Source of the DNA: Nocardioides albus
GTDB lineage: Bacteria > Actinomycetota > Actinomycetes > Propionibacteriales > Nocardioidaceae
Assembly (NCBI RefSeq): GCF_014648255.1
Contig: NZ_BMQT01000013.1
Span: forward strand, 1-64,000
Direction: 5' to 3'
DNA length: 64,000 nt
A model generated the notes under the pieces. The model was given only the letters and a program-made list of their open reading frames with translations. It did no database searches and was not told the DNA's origin. Positions 50,514 through 59,574 of this stretch are shown here, in pieces. Numbering within the stretch: the first letter of the stretch is position 1; every line of letters starts with the position of its first letter. Position numbers and translations under genes: made by a program.

Positions 50514-52394
50514 TCAGCTCACCACGATCAGGGCCAGGGCAACGAGAACCGTGCCACCGAGGACGGAGAGGGCATAGGAACGTACGTAGCCGGTCTGCGC
50601 CTTGCGGAGCTCACCGGCGATCGCCGCGAGGGCGACCGGGCCGCCGCTCATCAGGCCGTCGACCACGTACTTGTCGGTCGCGAGGGCACCGCGGGTGATC
50701 GCCATCCCTGGCGGCACCACGACGTCCTCGACGTGCGGGACGTGCAGGTAGGGGGTCGGCTCGGTCGTGGTCGGGCGGCGCCCGAAGACGAACCCGGCGG
50801 CCGCGACCCCGATCGCGACGACGAGGACCGCGAGGACCGAGGTCGCCCAGACCGGAAGCGGTCCGTGGTGGCCGCCGTGCCCGATGGCGACGACAGGCTC
50901 GAGCCAGTGCTCGATCCAACCGCCCAGCGCGAAGACGCCACCGAGGACCGACAGCGCGGCCAGGACCACCAGCGGACCGGTCATGATCCGTGGCGACTCG
51001 TGCGGATGTACGCCCTCGGGCCAGCGCTTGCGGCCGAAGAAGGCGAGCATCATCAGACGGGTCATGTAGAACGCGGTCACACCGGCGGCCAGCAGGGCGA
51101 TGATGCCGACCAGCCAGCTCTCGGCGAACGCGACCTCGAGGATCTTGTCCTTGGACCAGAAGCCGGCGAAGCCAGGGAACCCGATGATCGCCAGGTAGCC
51201 CATCGAGAAGGTCAGGAAGGTGACCGGGAGCGCCCGGCTCAGGGCACCGTAGTGCTTGAGGTTCACGTTGTCGTTCATGCCGTGCATCAGCGACCCGGCG
51301 CCGAGGAACATGTTGGCTTTGAAGAAGCCGTGGGTGAGCAGGTGGAAGATCGCGAACGCGTAGCCCGGTCCGCCCAGCCCGGCGGCCAGCATCATGTAGC
51401 CGATCTGGCTCATCGTCGAGCCGGCCAGGACCTTCTTGATGTCGTCCTTCACGCAGCTGACCGCGGCGCCCCAGATGATGGTGACCAGGGCGACGATCAC
51501 GACGGCGGTCGAGGCGGCCTCGGCGGCGTCGAAGATCACGCTGCTACGGACGATGAGGTAGACACCGGCGGTCACCATCGTGGCCGCGTGGATCAGCGCG
51601 GAGACCGGGGTCGGGCCCTCCATCGCGTCCAGCAGCCAGCCCTGCAGCGGCACCTGGGCGGACTTGCCGCAGGCGCCGACGAGCAGCAGGATGCCGAGCC
51701 AGTTCAGCGTGGTGGTCGAGGTGTCGCTGATGTCGATCGCGGAGAACGACGTCGACCCGAAGGTGACGAAGCAGAGCGCGATCGCCAGCGAGAGTCCCAT
51801 GTCGCCGACCCGGTTCATCACGAACGCCTTCTTGGCGGCAGCAGCCGCGGACGGCTTGTGCTGCCAGAAGCCGATGAGCAGGTAGGACGCCAGGCCGACG
51901 CCCTCCCAGCCGAGGAAGAGGCCGACGTAGTTCTCCGCCAGCACCAGTATCAGCATCGCGGCGAGGAACAGGTTGAGGTAGCCGAAGAACCGGGTGCGGC
52001 GCTCGTCGTGGGCCATGTAGCCGACGGAGTAGACGTGGATCAGCGTGCCGACCCCGGTGATGAGCAGCAGGAACAGGCTCGAGAGCTGGTCGTAGAGCAG
52101 GTCGAACCCGACGCTCAGATCCCCCGTGTCGAACCAGGTGTAGAGGTGCTGGACGACCTGGCGGCTCTCCTCGTCGCGACCGAGGGTGGCGATGAAGAGG
52201 ATCAGGCTGAGCAGGAAGGACGCACCGGCGAGCCCGACCGCGAGCCAGTGCCCGACCCGGTCGAAGAGAGCCGGTGCCAGCGGACGGCCGATCAGGATCA
52301 GGGCGGCACCGGCCAAGGGCAGCGCGATGACCAGCCAGATCAGCGAGAAGACCCCGTCAGCCTCGATGGGGTTGGCGAGTGCAGCGGTTACCAC
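50514..52394 (-). CDS. nuoL: NADH-quinone oxidoreductase subunit L
   Basis: This 626-residue distal antiporter-like subunit has a long C-terminal lateral helix. It shows the conserved GVGTLIHVYSVGYMAHDERR, FLGWEGVGLASYLLIGFWQH, SAQVPLQGWLLDAMEGPTPV and HAATMVTAGVYLIVR, with the central Lys and His of the proton path. The GTG at 52394 overlaps the nuoK stop by 7 bases (nuoK ends TAA inside GTGGTAACC). A frame from 52592 lies within nuoK and is not used. Confidence 0.95.
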   Translation of the reverse strand: MVTAALANPIEADGVFSLIWLVIALPLAGAALILIGRPLAPALFDRVGHWLAVGLAGASFLLSLILFIATLGRDEESRQVVQHLYTWFDTGDLSVGFDLLYDQLSSLFLLLITGVGTLIHVYSVGYMAHDERRTRFFGYLNLFLAAMLILVLAENYVGLFLGWEGVGLASYLLIGFWQHKPSAAAAAKKAFVMNRVGDMGLSLAIALCFVTFGSTSFSAIDISDTSTTTLNWLGILLLVGACGKSAQVPLQGWLLDAMEGPTPVSALIHAATMVTAGVYLIVRSSVIFDAAEAASTAVVIVALVTIIWGAAVSCVKDDIKKVLAGSTMSQIGYMMLAAGLGGPGYAFAIFHLLTHGFFKANMFLGAGSLMHGMNDNVNLKHYGALSRALPVTFLTFSMGYLAIIGFPGFAGFWSKDKILEVAFAESWLVGIIALLAAGVTAFYMTRLMMLAFFGRKRWPEGVHPHESPRIMTGPLVVLAALSVLGGVFALGGWIEHWLEPVVAIGHGGHHGPLPVWATSVLAVLVVAIGVAAAGFVFGRRPTTTEPTPYLHVPHVEDVVVPPGMAITRGALATDKYVVDGLMSGGPVALAAIAGELRKAQTGYVRSYALSVLGGTVLVALALIVVS

Positions 52395-52693
52395 TTGAGC
52401 ATCCTTGGCTCGTCGACCGAAGCCGTGTTTCTGGTGCGGAAGATGGTCATGATGATCGCCAGCCCGACGACCACCTCGGCGGCTGCGACGACCATCACGA
52501 AGAAGGCGGTCACCTGCCCGTCGAGGTTGCCGTGCATCCGGCTGAACGCCACCAGAGCCAGGTTCGCCGCGTTGAGCATCAGCTCGACGCACATGAAGAC
52601 GACGATGGCGTTACGCCTGGTCAGCACGCCGATGGTGCCGATCGTGAAGAGGATGGCGGACAGGATGACGTACGCCGTGGTGTTGTCTGTCAT
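52388..52693 (-). CDS. nuoK: NADH-quinone oxidoreductase subunit K
   Basis: This 101-residue, three-helix membrane subunit has the conserved Glu in NAIVVFMCVELMLNAANLAL (helix 2) and a second in VVAAAEVVVGLAI (helix 3), both needed for proton coupling. The start overlaps the nuoJ stop (ATGA). Confidence 0.96.
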   Translation of the reverse strand: MTDNTTAYVILSAILFTIGTIGVLTRRNAIVVFMCVELMLNAANLALVAFSRMHGNLDGQVTAFFVMVVAAAEVVVGLAIIMTIFRTRNTASVDEPRMLKW

Positions 52694-53394
52694 TCGTCCT
52701 CTCCTTCGTCCGCGCGACCGCCGGCGAGGATGGCCGGGACCGACTTCGTGCTCTGCGACCCGTCCGGCAGGAGGGCCGGGGTGTCGTTGCTGTTGTGTCG
52801 TGCGAACGTGCCCGGTGGGGGCAGCGGGCCGAGGTGCTTGCCGCTCTTCGCGTAGTCTGTGACCCGCTTCTGGGCCAGGTCGGTCTGGGTCTGCTTCGGG
52901 TCGATCCGCTCGCGGTGGGCCAGCACCATCGCACCGATCGCGGCGGTGATCAGCAGCGCGCTGGTCGCCTCGAAGGCGATCACGTAGCGGGAGAAGAGAA
53001 GGTCGGCCAGGCGCTGTACGTTGCCGCCCGCGTTCGCCTCGGACAGCCCGCGCATCGTGGCGATGCTGGCCTGGCCGACGCCCGCGATCAGGATCGTCCC
53101 GAGACCGACGCCGAGGAGGCCCGCGAGGACCTTCTGCCCCGCGATCGTCTCCTTCAGCGTGTCGGAGGTGTCGACCCCGACCAGCATGATCACGAACAGG
53201 AACAGCATCAGGATCGCGCCGGTGTAGACCACGATCTGCACCGCGAACAGGAACGGCGCCTCCAGCATCGCGTACATCATCGCGAGCCCGATCATCACGA
53301 TCGCCAGCGACAGCGCGGCGTGCACGGGCTTGCGCGCGAAGAGCAGGCCCAGCGCCGCGATCACCATGATCGAGGCGAGGAGGACAAAACTCAT
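52690..53394 (-). CDS. nuoJ: NADH-quinone oxidoreductase subunit J
   Basis: This 234-residue membrane subunit has five predicted helices, with RKPVHAALSLAIVMIGLAMM, FLFAVQIVVYTGAILMLFLF and VIMLVGVDTSD containing the flexible helix that couples to quinone reduction. A hydrophilic tail of about 75 residues ends in AGGRADEGEDE. The start overlaps the nuoI stop (ATGA). Confidence 0.95.
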   Translation of the reverse strand: MSFVLLASIMVIAALGLLFARKPVHAALSLAIVMIGLAMMYAMLEAPFLFAVQIVVYTGAILMLFLFVIMLVGVDTSDTLKETIAGQKVLAGLLGVGLGTILIAGVGQASIATMRGLSEANAGGNVQRLADLLFSRYVIAFEATSALLITAAIGAMVLAHRERIDPKQTQTDLAQKRVTDYAKSGKHLGPLPPPGTFARHNSNDTPALLPDGSQSTKSVPAILAGGRADEGEDE

Positions 53395-53930
53395 CGACTC
53401 GACTCCTTGGGCTCCGGCGCGTAGTAGGAGGTGTCGTCGTTGCCCAGGAACATCGGGTGCGGAGGAGCCTCCATCCCGTCCTCGAGCGGCGCGAGCAGAT
53501 CCTGCTTCTCGTAGATCAGGCTCTCGCGCGTGGTGTCGGCGAGCTCGTACTCGTTCGTCATCGTCAGCGCCCGGGTCGGGCAGGCCTCGATGCACAGCCC
53601 GCACAGGATGCAGCGCAGGTAGTTGATCTGGTAGACGCGGCCATAGCGCTCGCCGGGCGAGTAGCGCTCCTCCTCGGTGTTCTCCGCGCCCTCGACGTAG
53701 ATGGCGTCGGCGGGGCAGGCCCACGCGCACAGCTCGCAGCCGACGCACTTCTCGAGACCGTCGGCATGGCGGTTGAGCTGGTGCCGCCCGTGGAAACGCT
53801 CCTCGGTCGGCTCTTTCTGCTGCGGGTACTGCTCGGTGACCGGCTTCTTGAACTGTGTCTTGAAGGTCACCGCGAACCCGCTGACCGGGTCCCAGAACCG
53901 CTCCTTGAACGTGCGGTCGTCGCTGCTCAC
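53391..53930 (-). CDS. nuoI: NADH-quinone oxidoreductase subunit I (two [4Fe-4S])
   Basis: This 179-residue ferredoxin-like subunit carries clusters N6a and N6b: CVGCELCAWACP (about residue 62) and CILCGLCIEACPTRALTMTN (about residue 107). The N-terminus resembles the usual amphipathic region (FAVTFKTQFKKPVTEQYP). It starts at 53930, overlapping nuoH by 4 bases. Confidence 0.96.
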   Translation of the reverse strand: MSSDDRTFKERFWDPVSGFAVTFKTQFKKPVTEQYPQQKEPTEERFHGRHQLNRHADGLEKCVGCELCAWACPADAIYVEGAENTEEERYSPGERYGRVYQINYLRCILCGLCIEACPTRALTMTNEYELADTTRESLIYEKQDLLAPLEDGMEAPPHPMFLGNDDTSYYAPEPKESSR

Positions 53931-55222
53931 TTGGCCTCCTCACGAGAGGGAAGAATGCGTACGCCGTTGGTGCCTGTCGGCACTGCCGGCGGTCCGAACA
54001 CCAGCGGCTGGGCGGCACCCCGCACTGCCCCACCCTGCGGCAGCGCGGGCGTGGGGTAGCCACCGGTCGGCTTGGTGACCTGGGCCTCCTTCTCCGGGAG
54101 CCGGTTGAGGAAGCCGAGCACGACCACCACGGTGACGGCCAGGCCGAAGCCGAAGAGGAACCAGTTGGGGCTGAAGCCGCCCTGGATGGCGGTCATCTTG
54201 ATCACCGCGACGACGACGATCCAGGCGAGGCTCGCGGGAAGGAGGACCTTCCAGCCGAGCGACATGAACTGGTCGTAGCGCAGCCGCGGCAGCGTGCCGC
54301 GCAGCCAGATGAAGATCCAGATGAAGAAGAACATCTTCAGGAAGAACCACAGCACCGGCCAGTAGCCCTCGTTGGCGCCGGGCCAGACGGTGCCGAGACC
54401 GAGCGGTGCCCGCCAACCGCCCAGGAAGAGCGTCGTGGCGAGCGCGCTGACGGTGGCCATGTTGATGTATTCGGCCAGGAAGAAGAGTGCGAACTTCAGG
54501 CTGGAGTATTCGGTGTGGAAACCACCGACCAGCTCGCCCTCGGCCTCGGGGAGGTCGAACGGCGCACGGTTGGTCTCGCCGACCATCGAGACGCAGTAGA
54601 TCACGAAGGACGGCAGCAGCAGGGCGCCGAACCACCAGTCCGTCTGGGCCTCGACGATCTGGCTCGTGGACAGGCTGCCGGCCATCAGGAAGACGGTGAC
54701 GAGCGCCAGGCCCATCGAGACCTCGTAGGAGATCATCTGGGCGCTGCTTCGAAGTCCGCCGAGCAACGAGTAGGTGGAGCCGGAGGCCCAGCCGCCGAGC
54801 ACGATCCCGTAGATGCCGATGCTGGCGATCGCCATCACGAACAGCACCGCCACCGGCATGTCTGTCAGCTGCAGGGGTGTCTGGACACCGAAGAGGTTGA
54901 CCTCGGGCCCGAACGGGATCACCGCGAACGTCACGAACGCCGGCACCGTGGCCAGGATCGGCGCGGTGATGAAGACGATCTTGTCGGCCTTCTCCGGGGT
55001 CAGGTCCTCCTTGAGCGCCAGCTTCACGCCGTCGGCGAGGGACTGCAGCAGACCGAACGGTCCGTGCCGGTTGGGCCCGATGCGGTGCTGCATCCGCGCC
55101 ACGACCTTGCGCTCCCACCAGATGTTGAACAGCGTCAGCACGACGCAGACCACGAAGACCAGCAGGACCTTGATCGCGATGATCCACCAGGGGTCCTGAC
55201 CGAACTGCTCCAGCCCGTTCAC
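53927..55222 (-). CDS. nuoH: NADH-quinone oxidoreductase subunit H
   Basis: This 431-residue membrane subunit forms the quinone chamber: WERKVVARMQHRIGPNRHGP, ALKEDLTPEKADKIVF, VSMVGETNRAPFDLPEAEGE, LVGGFHTEYSSLKFALFFLA and RGTLPRLRYDQFMSLGWKVL. The C-terminal roughly 40 residues are Pro/Gly-rich and probably disordered. The GTG at 55222 overlaps the nuoG stop by 4 bases. Confidence 0.95.
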   Translation of the reverse strand: MNGLEQFGQDPWWIIAIKVLLVFVVCVVLTLFNIWWERKVVARMQHRIGPNRHGPFGLLQSLADGVKLALKEDLTPEKADKIVFITAPILATVPAFVTFAVIPFGPEVNLFGVQTPLQLTDMPVAVLFVMAIASIGIYGIVLGGWASGSTYSLLGGLRSSAQMISYEVSMGLALVTVFLMAGSLSTSQIVEAQTDWWFGALLLPSFVIYCVSMVGETNRAPFDLPEAEGELVGGFHTEYSSLKFALFFLAEYINMATVSALATTLFLGGWRAPLGLGTVWPGANEGYWPVLWFFLKMFFFIWIFIWLRGTLPRLRYDQFMSLGWKVLLPASLAWIVVVAVIKMTAIQGGFSPNWFLFGFGLAVTVVVVLGFLNRLPEKEAQVTKPTGGYPTPALPQGGAVRGAAQPLVFGPPAVPTGTNGVRILPSREEAK

Positions 55223-57516
55223 TTGGCCCCCTCCACGCTCACGGTCGACCCCGGCGAGGCCAGATCGGCCCATACGCCGCGCCCGAACGAGTTGGTCGGG
55301 ACCCAGATCGTGCCCTCGGCCAGCTCCGCGGGGAGCGCCGGAAGCGTCCAGCTCCCCCGGTCACCGGTGATCGTCACGACGTCACCGAGCTGCTCGTGGA
55401 GCGCCGCCGGGATCCGTACGAACGCCGGTCGTGCGGTCGCGGCCAGCGCCTTGTCTCCGCTCTGGAGCGTCCCGTTGTCGAGCATGAGATGCCAGGTCGC
55501 CAAGTGGAAGCCGCCTTCGTCGGTCGAGCCGCCGGAGCCGCTAGGCGACCGAGTGAGGTCGTCCGGCGAGCTTGCTCGTCCGGACGCGCCGAGCGAGGGA
55601 GCCCCCTCGCGAAGCGAGGGCGGCGGAGGCGTGTCGAGACCAACACGGTCCCCTTCCGCGCTCGATGAAGCCGTGTTGGTTTCGACACCGCTCGCTGCGC
55701 TCGCGGGCTCAACCAGCGAGGTCGTGATGTGGCCGAGGACCTCGGCGTCTGAGTACGCGGCGGGCTTGTCGAAGACCTTCTCGAACGGGCGGCGGCGACC
55801 TTCCCATGTGACGAAGGTGCCGGCCTTCTCCGAGGCAGTGGCGACGGGGAGTACGACGTCGGCGCGCTCGGTCACGGCGGTGACCCGCTGCTCGAGGCTG
55901 ACCACGAAGCCGGCCCGGTCGAGGGCGGCCAGGAAGGCGTCGGGGTCGGCGGTGTCGTCGGGGTCGACGCCGGCGACGAGCAGGGCGTCGAGGCCGGCGC
56001 GGACGATGCCGTCGGCATCGAGACCGCCCTCACCGGGCAGGAGGCCAGCTTCGACGGCACCTCGGTCGCCCGCACGACGCGGGACCCAGGCGAGCCTGGC
56101 ACCCGTGCGGTCGGCGAGATCGGCGGCGGCGGAGTAGGCGCCTTGGCTGGTCGCCAGCCGCTCACCGACCAGGATCACCGAAGCATCGGTGACCCCGTTG
56201 ACCTGCGACAACGCGTCCTTTTCGGCACCGGGAGCGGTCAGGACGACCTCGGCCCCGAGCTTGCGCGAGCCCTCCGAGGCGTACGGGCTGAGGGTGGTGA
56301 TCCGCAGACCCGCCTTGTTGGCCTTGCGCAGCCGCAGGAAGAGCGTGCCGGCCTCGTCCTCGGGCTCGAGGCCCACCAGAACCACGTGGTCGGCGGCATC
56401 GAGGTCGGCGTAGGTGACGCTCGTTCCGGCGACGCGAGAGCGCAGGAACTCCGTCTCCTCCTCCGACAGCGGACGCGAACGGAAGTCGATGTGCGGGGTG
56501 CGGAGGGTGTCGCGGGCGAAGGTGGCGTACGCCTTGGCGTCCTCCAGCGTCAGCCGGCCACCGGGCAGGACGCCCACCGAGCCGGCGGCGGCCAACCCGG
56601 CCGCGGCGACGGCGACGGCCTCCAGCCAGGACGCCGGCCGGAGCTCGCCGTCCTCGCGGATCATCGGCGAGGTGAGCCGGTCCCGGACCGCGTAGCGGAA
56701 GCCGAAGCGGTCCTTGTCCGAGATCCACTCCTCGTTGACCTCCGGATCGTTGCCGGCGAGACGGCGCATGACCTTGCCGCGGCGGTGGTCGATGCGGATC
56801 GCGGCGCCGCAGGCGTCGTGCTCGGCGACGCTCGGCGTCGAGACCAGGTCGAAGGGACGGGCCCGGAACCGGTAGTCGTCCGAGGTCAGCGCGCCGACCG
56901 GGCAGATCTGGATGACGTTGCCGGAGAAGTAGGACGAGAACGGCTTGTCCTCGGCGATGCCGATCTGCTGCTGGGCGCCACGCTGGATCAGCGCGATCCC
57001 AGGGTCGCCCGGGATCTCGGCGGCGAAGCGGGTGCAACGCTGGCAGACGATGCACCGCTCGCGGTCGAGCAGCACGTTGGGCGAGAGGTTGATCGGCTTC
57101 GGGAAGGTCCGCTTGGTCCCCTCGAACCGGGTCTCACCCTGGCCGTGGGACATCGCCTGGTTCTGCAGCGGGCACTCGCCGCCCTTGTCGCACACCGGGC
57201 AGTCCAACGGGTGGTTGACCAGGAGAAACTCCATGATCCCGTGCTGGGCCTTCACCGCCGTGGAGTTCTGCGTCTCCACGACCATGCCCTCGGCGACCGG
57301 GATCGTGCACGAGGCCTGCGGCTTCGGGAAGCCGCGGCCGTTGCCGGCGTCGGGGATGTCGACCAGGCACTGCCGGCAGGCGCCCACGGGTGCGAGCAGC
57401 GGGTGATCGCAGAACCGCGGGATCTCGATCCCGACCTGCTCAGCGGCCCGGATCACCAGCGTGCCTTCGGGTACGGTCACATCAGCGCCGTCGATCTTGA
57501 GAGTTACGTCGCTCAT
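55219..57516 (-). CDS. nuoG: NADH-quinone oxidoreductase subunit G (with inserted repeat)
   Basis: The product is a 765-residue Fe-S subunit. The [2Fe-2S] ligands are in PRFCDHPLLAPVGACRQCLV and ASC; the His-Cys3 cluster is in NHPLDCPVCDKGGECPLQNQ; the [4Fe-4S] ligands are in RERCIVCQRCTRFAAEIPG and QICPVGAL. A molybdopterin-oxidoreductase-like body follows from about residue 240. Residues of roughly 600-670 (ETNTASSSAEGDRVGLDTPP, SLGASGRASSPDDLTRSPSG) are low-complexity and encoded by a palindromic repeat inserted in frame, after which the normal C-terminal domain resumes. The start overlaps nuoF (ATGA). Confidence 0.95.
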   Translation of the reverse strand: MSDVTLKIDGADVTVPEGTLVIRAAEQVGIEIPRFCDHPLLAPVGACRQCLVDIPDAGNGRGFPKPQASCTIPVAEGMVVETQNSTAVKAQHGIMEFLLVNHPLDCPVCDKGGECPLQNQAMSHGQGETRFEGTKRTFPKPINLSPNVLLDRERCIVCQRCTRFAAEIPGDPGIALIQRGAQQQIGIAEDKPFSSYFSGNVIQICPVGALTSDDYRFRARPFDLVSTPSVAEHDACGAAIRIDHRRGKVMRRLAGNDPEVNEEWISDKDRFGFRYAVRDRLTSPMIREDGELRPASWLEAVAVAAAGLAAAGSVGVLPGGRLTLEDAKAYATFARDTLRTPHIDFRSRPLSEEETEFLRSRVAGTSVTYADLDAADHVVLVGLEPEDEAGTLFLRLRKANKAGLRITTLSPYASEGSRKLGAEVVLTAPGAEKDALSQVNGVTDASVILVGERLATSQGAYSAAADLADRTGARLAWVPRRAGDRGAVEAGLLPGEGGLDADGIVRAGLDALLVAGVDPDDTADPDAFLAALDRAGFVVSLEQRVTAVTERADVVLPVATASEKAGTFVTWEGRRRPFEKVFDKPAAYSDAEVLGHITTSLVEPASAASGVETNTASSSAEGDRVGLDTPPPPSLREGAPSLGASGRASSPDDLTRSPSGSGGSTDEGGFHLATWHLMLDNGTLQSGDKALAATARPAFVRIPAALHEQLGDVVTITGDRGSWTLPALPAELAEGTIWVPTNSFGRGVWADLASPGSTVSVEGAK
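55515..55708. repeat. Palindromic repeat element inside nuoG
   Basis: The element contains the arms GTGTCGAGACCAACACGG (55631-55648) and CCGTGTTGGTTTCGACAC (55671-55688), CCCTCGC-GAA-GCGAGGG (55604-55620), and a CGAGCTTGCTCG stem near 55567-55578. The TTCGACACCGCTCGCTGCG and GGCTCAACCAGCGAGG motifs look like those of intergenic palindromes seen in related actinobacteria. About 190 bp are read through without a frameshift. The exact edges are estimated. Confidence 0.75.
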
Positions 57517-58823
57517 TTCGACTCCGCCCATGCAGTCGAGGTGGCCGGGTCGAACGGGCAGCCGCCCTGCTCGAGGTGGGCCAAGTATTCGTCTCGGAAG
57601 TATTGGATCGAGCTCGTGATCGGGCTCGTCGCGCCATCACCCAGCGCGCAGAACGAGCGGCCGAGGATGTTGTCGCACTGGTCGAGCAGCAGGTCGAGGT
57701 CCTCCGGCTTGCCGTCGCCCTTCTCCAGCCGCTCCAGCACCTGCACCAGCCACCAGGTGCCCTCGCGGCACGGGGTGCACTTGCCGCAGGACTCGTGCTT
57801 GTAGAACTCCGTCCACCGCAGCACCGCGCGCACCACGCAGACGGAGTCGTCGAAGATCTGCAGCGCGCGGGTGCCGAGCATCGAGCCGGCCGCCTGCACC
57901 CCTTCGAAGTCCAGCGTCACGTCCAGGTGCTCCTGGGTGAACAGCGGGGTCGAGGAGCCGCCCGGGGTCCAGAACTTCAGCTCATGCCCTTCGCGTACGC
58001 CGCCGGCCAGCTCGATCAGCTTGCGCAGCGTGATGCCGAGCGGCGCTTCGTACTGGCCCGGCTTCTTGACGTGCCCTGAGAGCGAGAAGATGCCGACGCC
58101 GGCCGACTTCTCGGTGCCCATGCCGGCGAACCAGTCGGCGCCGTTCTTCACGATCGCGGGCACCGAGGCGATCGACTCGGCGTTGTTGATCACGGTCGGG
58201 CTGGCGTAGAGACCGGCGACGGCCGGGAACGGCGGCCGCAGCCGCGGCTGACCGCGGCGTCCCTCGAGCGAGTCGAGCAGCGCGGTCTCCTCCCCACAGA
58301 TGTAGGCCCCGGCGCCGGCGTGCACGACCAGGTCGAGGTCGTAGCCGGAGCCGTGGATGTTCGTGCCCAGGTGGCCGGCGGCGTAGGCCTCGCGGACCGC
58401 CGCTTGCAGCCGCCGGATCACGTGCAGCACCTCGCCGCGTACGTAGATGAATGCACGCTCCGCCCGGATGGCGTAGGAGGAGATGATCACGCCCTCGACC
58501 AGGGTGTGGGGCGAGGCCATCATCAGCGGGATGTCCTTGCACGTGCCCGGCTCGGACTCGTCGGCGTTGACCACCAGGTAACGCGGCTTGGGGTTCTCCG
58601 GGTCGGGCGGCGGCAGGAAGCCCCACTTCACCCCGGTCGGGAACCCAGCGCCACCGCGACCGCGGAGCCCGGAGTCCTTGACCATCGTCTGGACGTCCTC
58701 AGGAGCCATCCCGAGCGCGACGTCGAGCGCGTCGTAGCCACCCTGCTCGGCATAGGCGGGCAACGTCCAGGCCCGCTCGTCGCCCCAGTTGGCGGTCAGC
58801 ACCGGAGTCAGAGTGTCAGTCAT
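57513..58823 (-). CDS. nuoF: NADH-quinone oxidoreductase subunit F (NADH/FMN-binding)
   Basis: This 436-residue subunit oxidises NADH with FMN and cluster N3. FMN/NADH-site motifs are LRGRGGAGFPTGVKWGF (about residue 52) and VVNADESEPGTCKD, then GAGAYICGEETALLDSLEG. The [4Fe-4S] ligands are in HESCGKCTPCREGTWW and the final Cys in GRSFCALGDGAT. The ATG at 58823 overlaps the end of nuoE by 8 bases; a longer frame to 59108 lies in nuoE. Confidence 0.96.
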   Translation of the reverse strand: MTDTLTPVLTANWGDERAWTLPAYAEQGGYDALDVALGMAPEDVQTMVKDSGLRGRGGAGFPTGVKWGFLPPPDPENPKPRYLVVNADESEPGTCKDIPLMMASPHTLVEGVIISSYAIRAERAFIYVRGEVLHVIRRLQAAVREAYAAGHLGTNIHGSGYDLDLVVHAGAGAYICGEETALLDSLEGRRGQPRLRPPFPAVAGLYASPTVINNAESIASVPAIVKNGADWFAGMGTEKSAGVGIFSLSGHVKKPGQYEAPLGITLRKLIELAGGVREGHELKFWTPGGSSTPLFTQEHLDVTLDFEGVQAAGSMLGTRALQIFDDSVCVVRAVLRWTEFYKHESCGKCTPCREGTWWLVQVLERLEKGDGKPEDLDLLLDQCDNILGRSFCALGDGATSPITSSIQYFRDEYLAHLEQGGCPFDPATSTAWAESK

Positions 58824-59574
58824 CAGACGCCTCCTCGGCGATCGTCTCCGACTCGGCGCGACGGGTGTCGGCCTCCTCGACGGCCTCGGACGGCTCCTCC
58901 GGTACGTCGGCAGAGCCGTGGACGTCGGCGGGTGCGGCCCAGCCGCGCTCGCGGGCGAGCTCCAGCCCGACAACCGACGCCGGCCCGGCCGCGGGCCCTT
59001 CGTCGACGAGCCCGTCCTCGAAGCCCGCGAGGACCCGCTCGGCCTCGCGCCAGCTCGTGATCCGGGCGCCGCGCGAGGCCACGACCTCGCGGCCTTCGCG
59101 CAGGTCATCGACCAGCTGCGAGGCCGACTCCGGGGTCTGGTTGTCGAAGAACTCCCAGTTGACCATCACCACCGGCGCGTAGTCGCAGGCCGCATTGCAC
59201 TCGATGTGCTCGAGCGTGATGCTCTGCAATCCAGGGGCATCAGCGGTGGTCTCGTCGTTGCCGACCTCGAGCTTCTCGCGCAGGCAGGCGAAGATCTCGT
59301 CGCCGCCCATGACCGCGCACAGCGTGTTGGTGCAGACGCCGACGTGGTGGGTGCCGACGGGATGACGCTTGTACATCGTGTAGAACGTCGCCACCCCGCT
59401 CACCTCGGCCGGGGTGAGACCCAGGACCTCGGCGCAGGCGTGGATCCCCTCGGGCGTGACCCGGCCCTCGACCGACTGCACCAGATGGAGCATCGGCAGC
59501 AGCCCGGAGCGAGCCTGGGGATAGCGAGCCGCGATCTCGCGCAGCTCGTCGTAGGTCTCAGCAGCAAGCGTCAT
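58816..59574 (-). CDS. nuoE: NADH-quinone oxidoreductase subunit E
   Basis: This 252-residue thioredoxin-like [2Fe-2S] subunit has ligands in GVCTNTLCAVMGG and HIECNAACDYAPVVMVN. It is longer than the roughly 160-170 residues usual in proteobacteria, because of an acidic, Ala/Glu-rich C-terminal extension (about residues 190-252, ending ETIAEEASDD) that is likely disordered. The ATG at 59574 overlaps nuoD (ATGA). Confidence 0.95.
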   Translation of the reverse strand: MTLAAETYDELREIAARYPQARSGLLPMLHLVQSVEGRVTPEGIHACAEVLGLTPAEVSGVATFYTMYKRHPVGTHHVGVCTNTLCAVMGGDEIFACLREKLEVGNDETTADAPGLQSITLEHIECNAACDYAPVVMVNWEFFDNQTPESASQLVDDLREGREVVASRGARITSWREAERVLAGFEDGLVDEGPAAGPASVVGLELARERGWAAPADVHGSADVPEEPSEAVEEADTRRAESETIAEEASDD

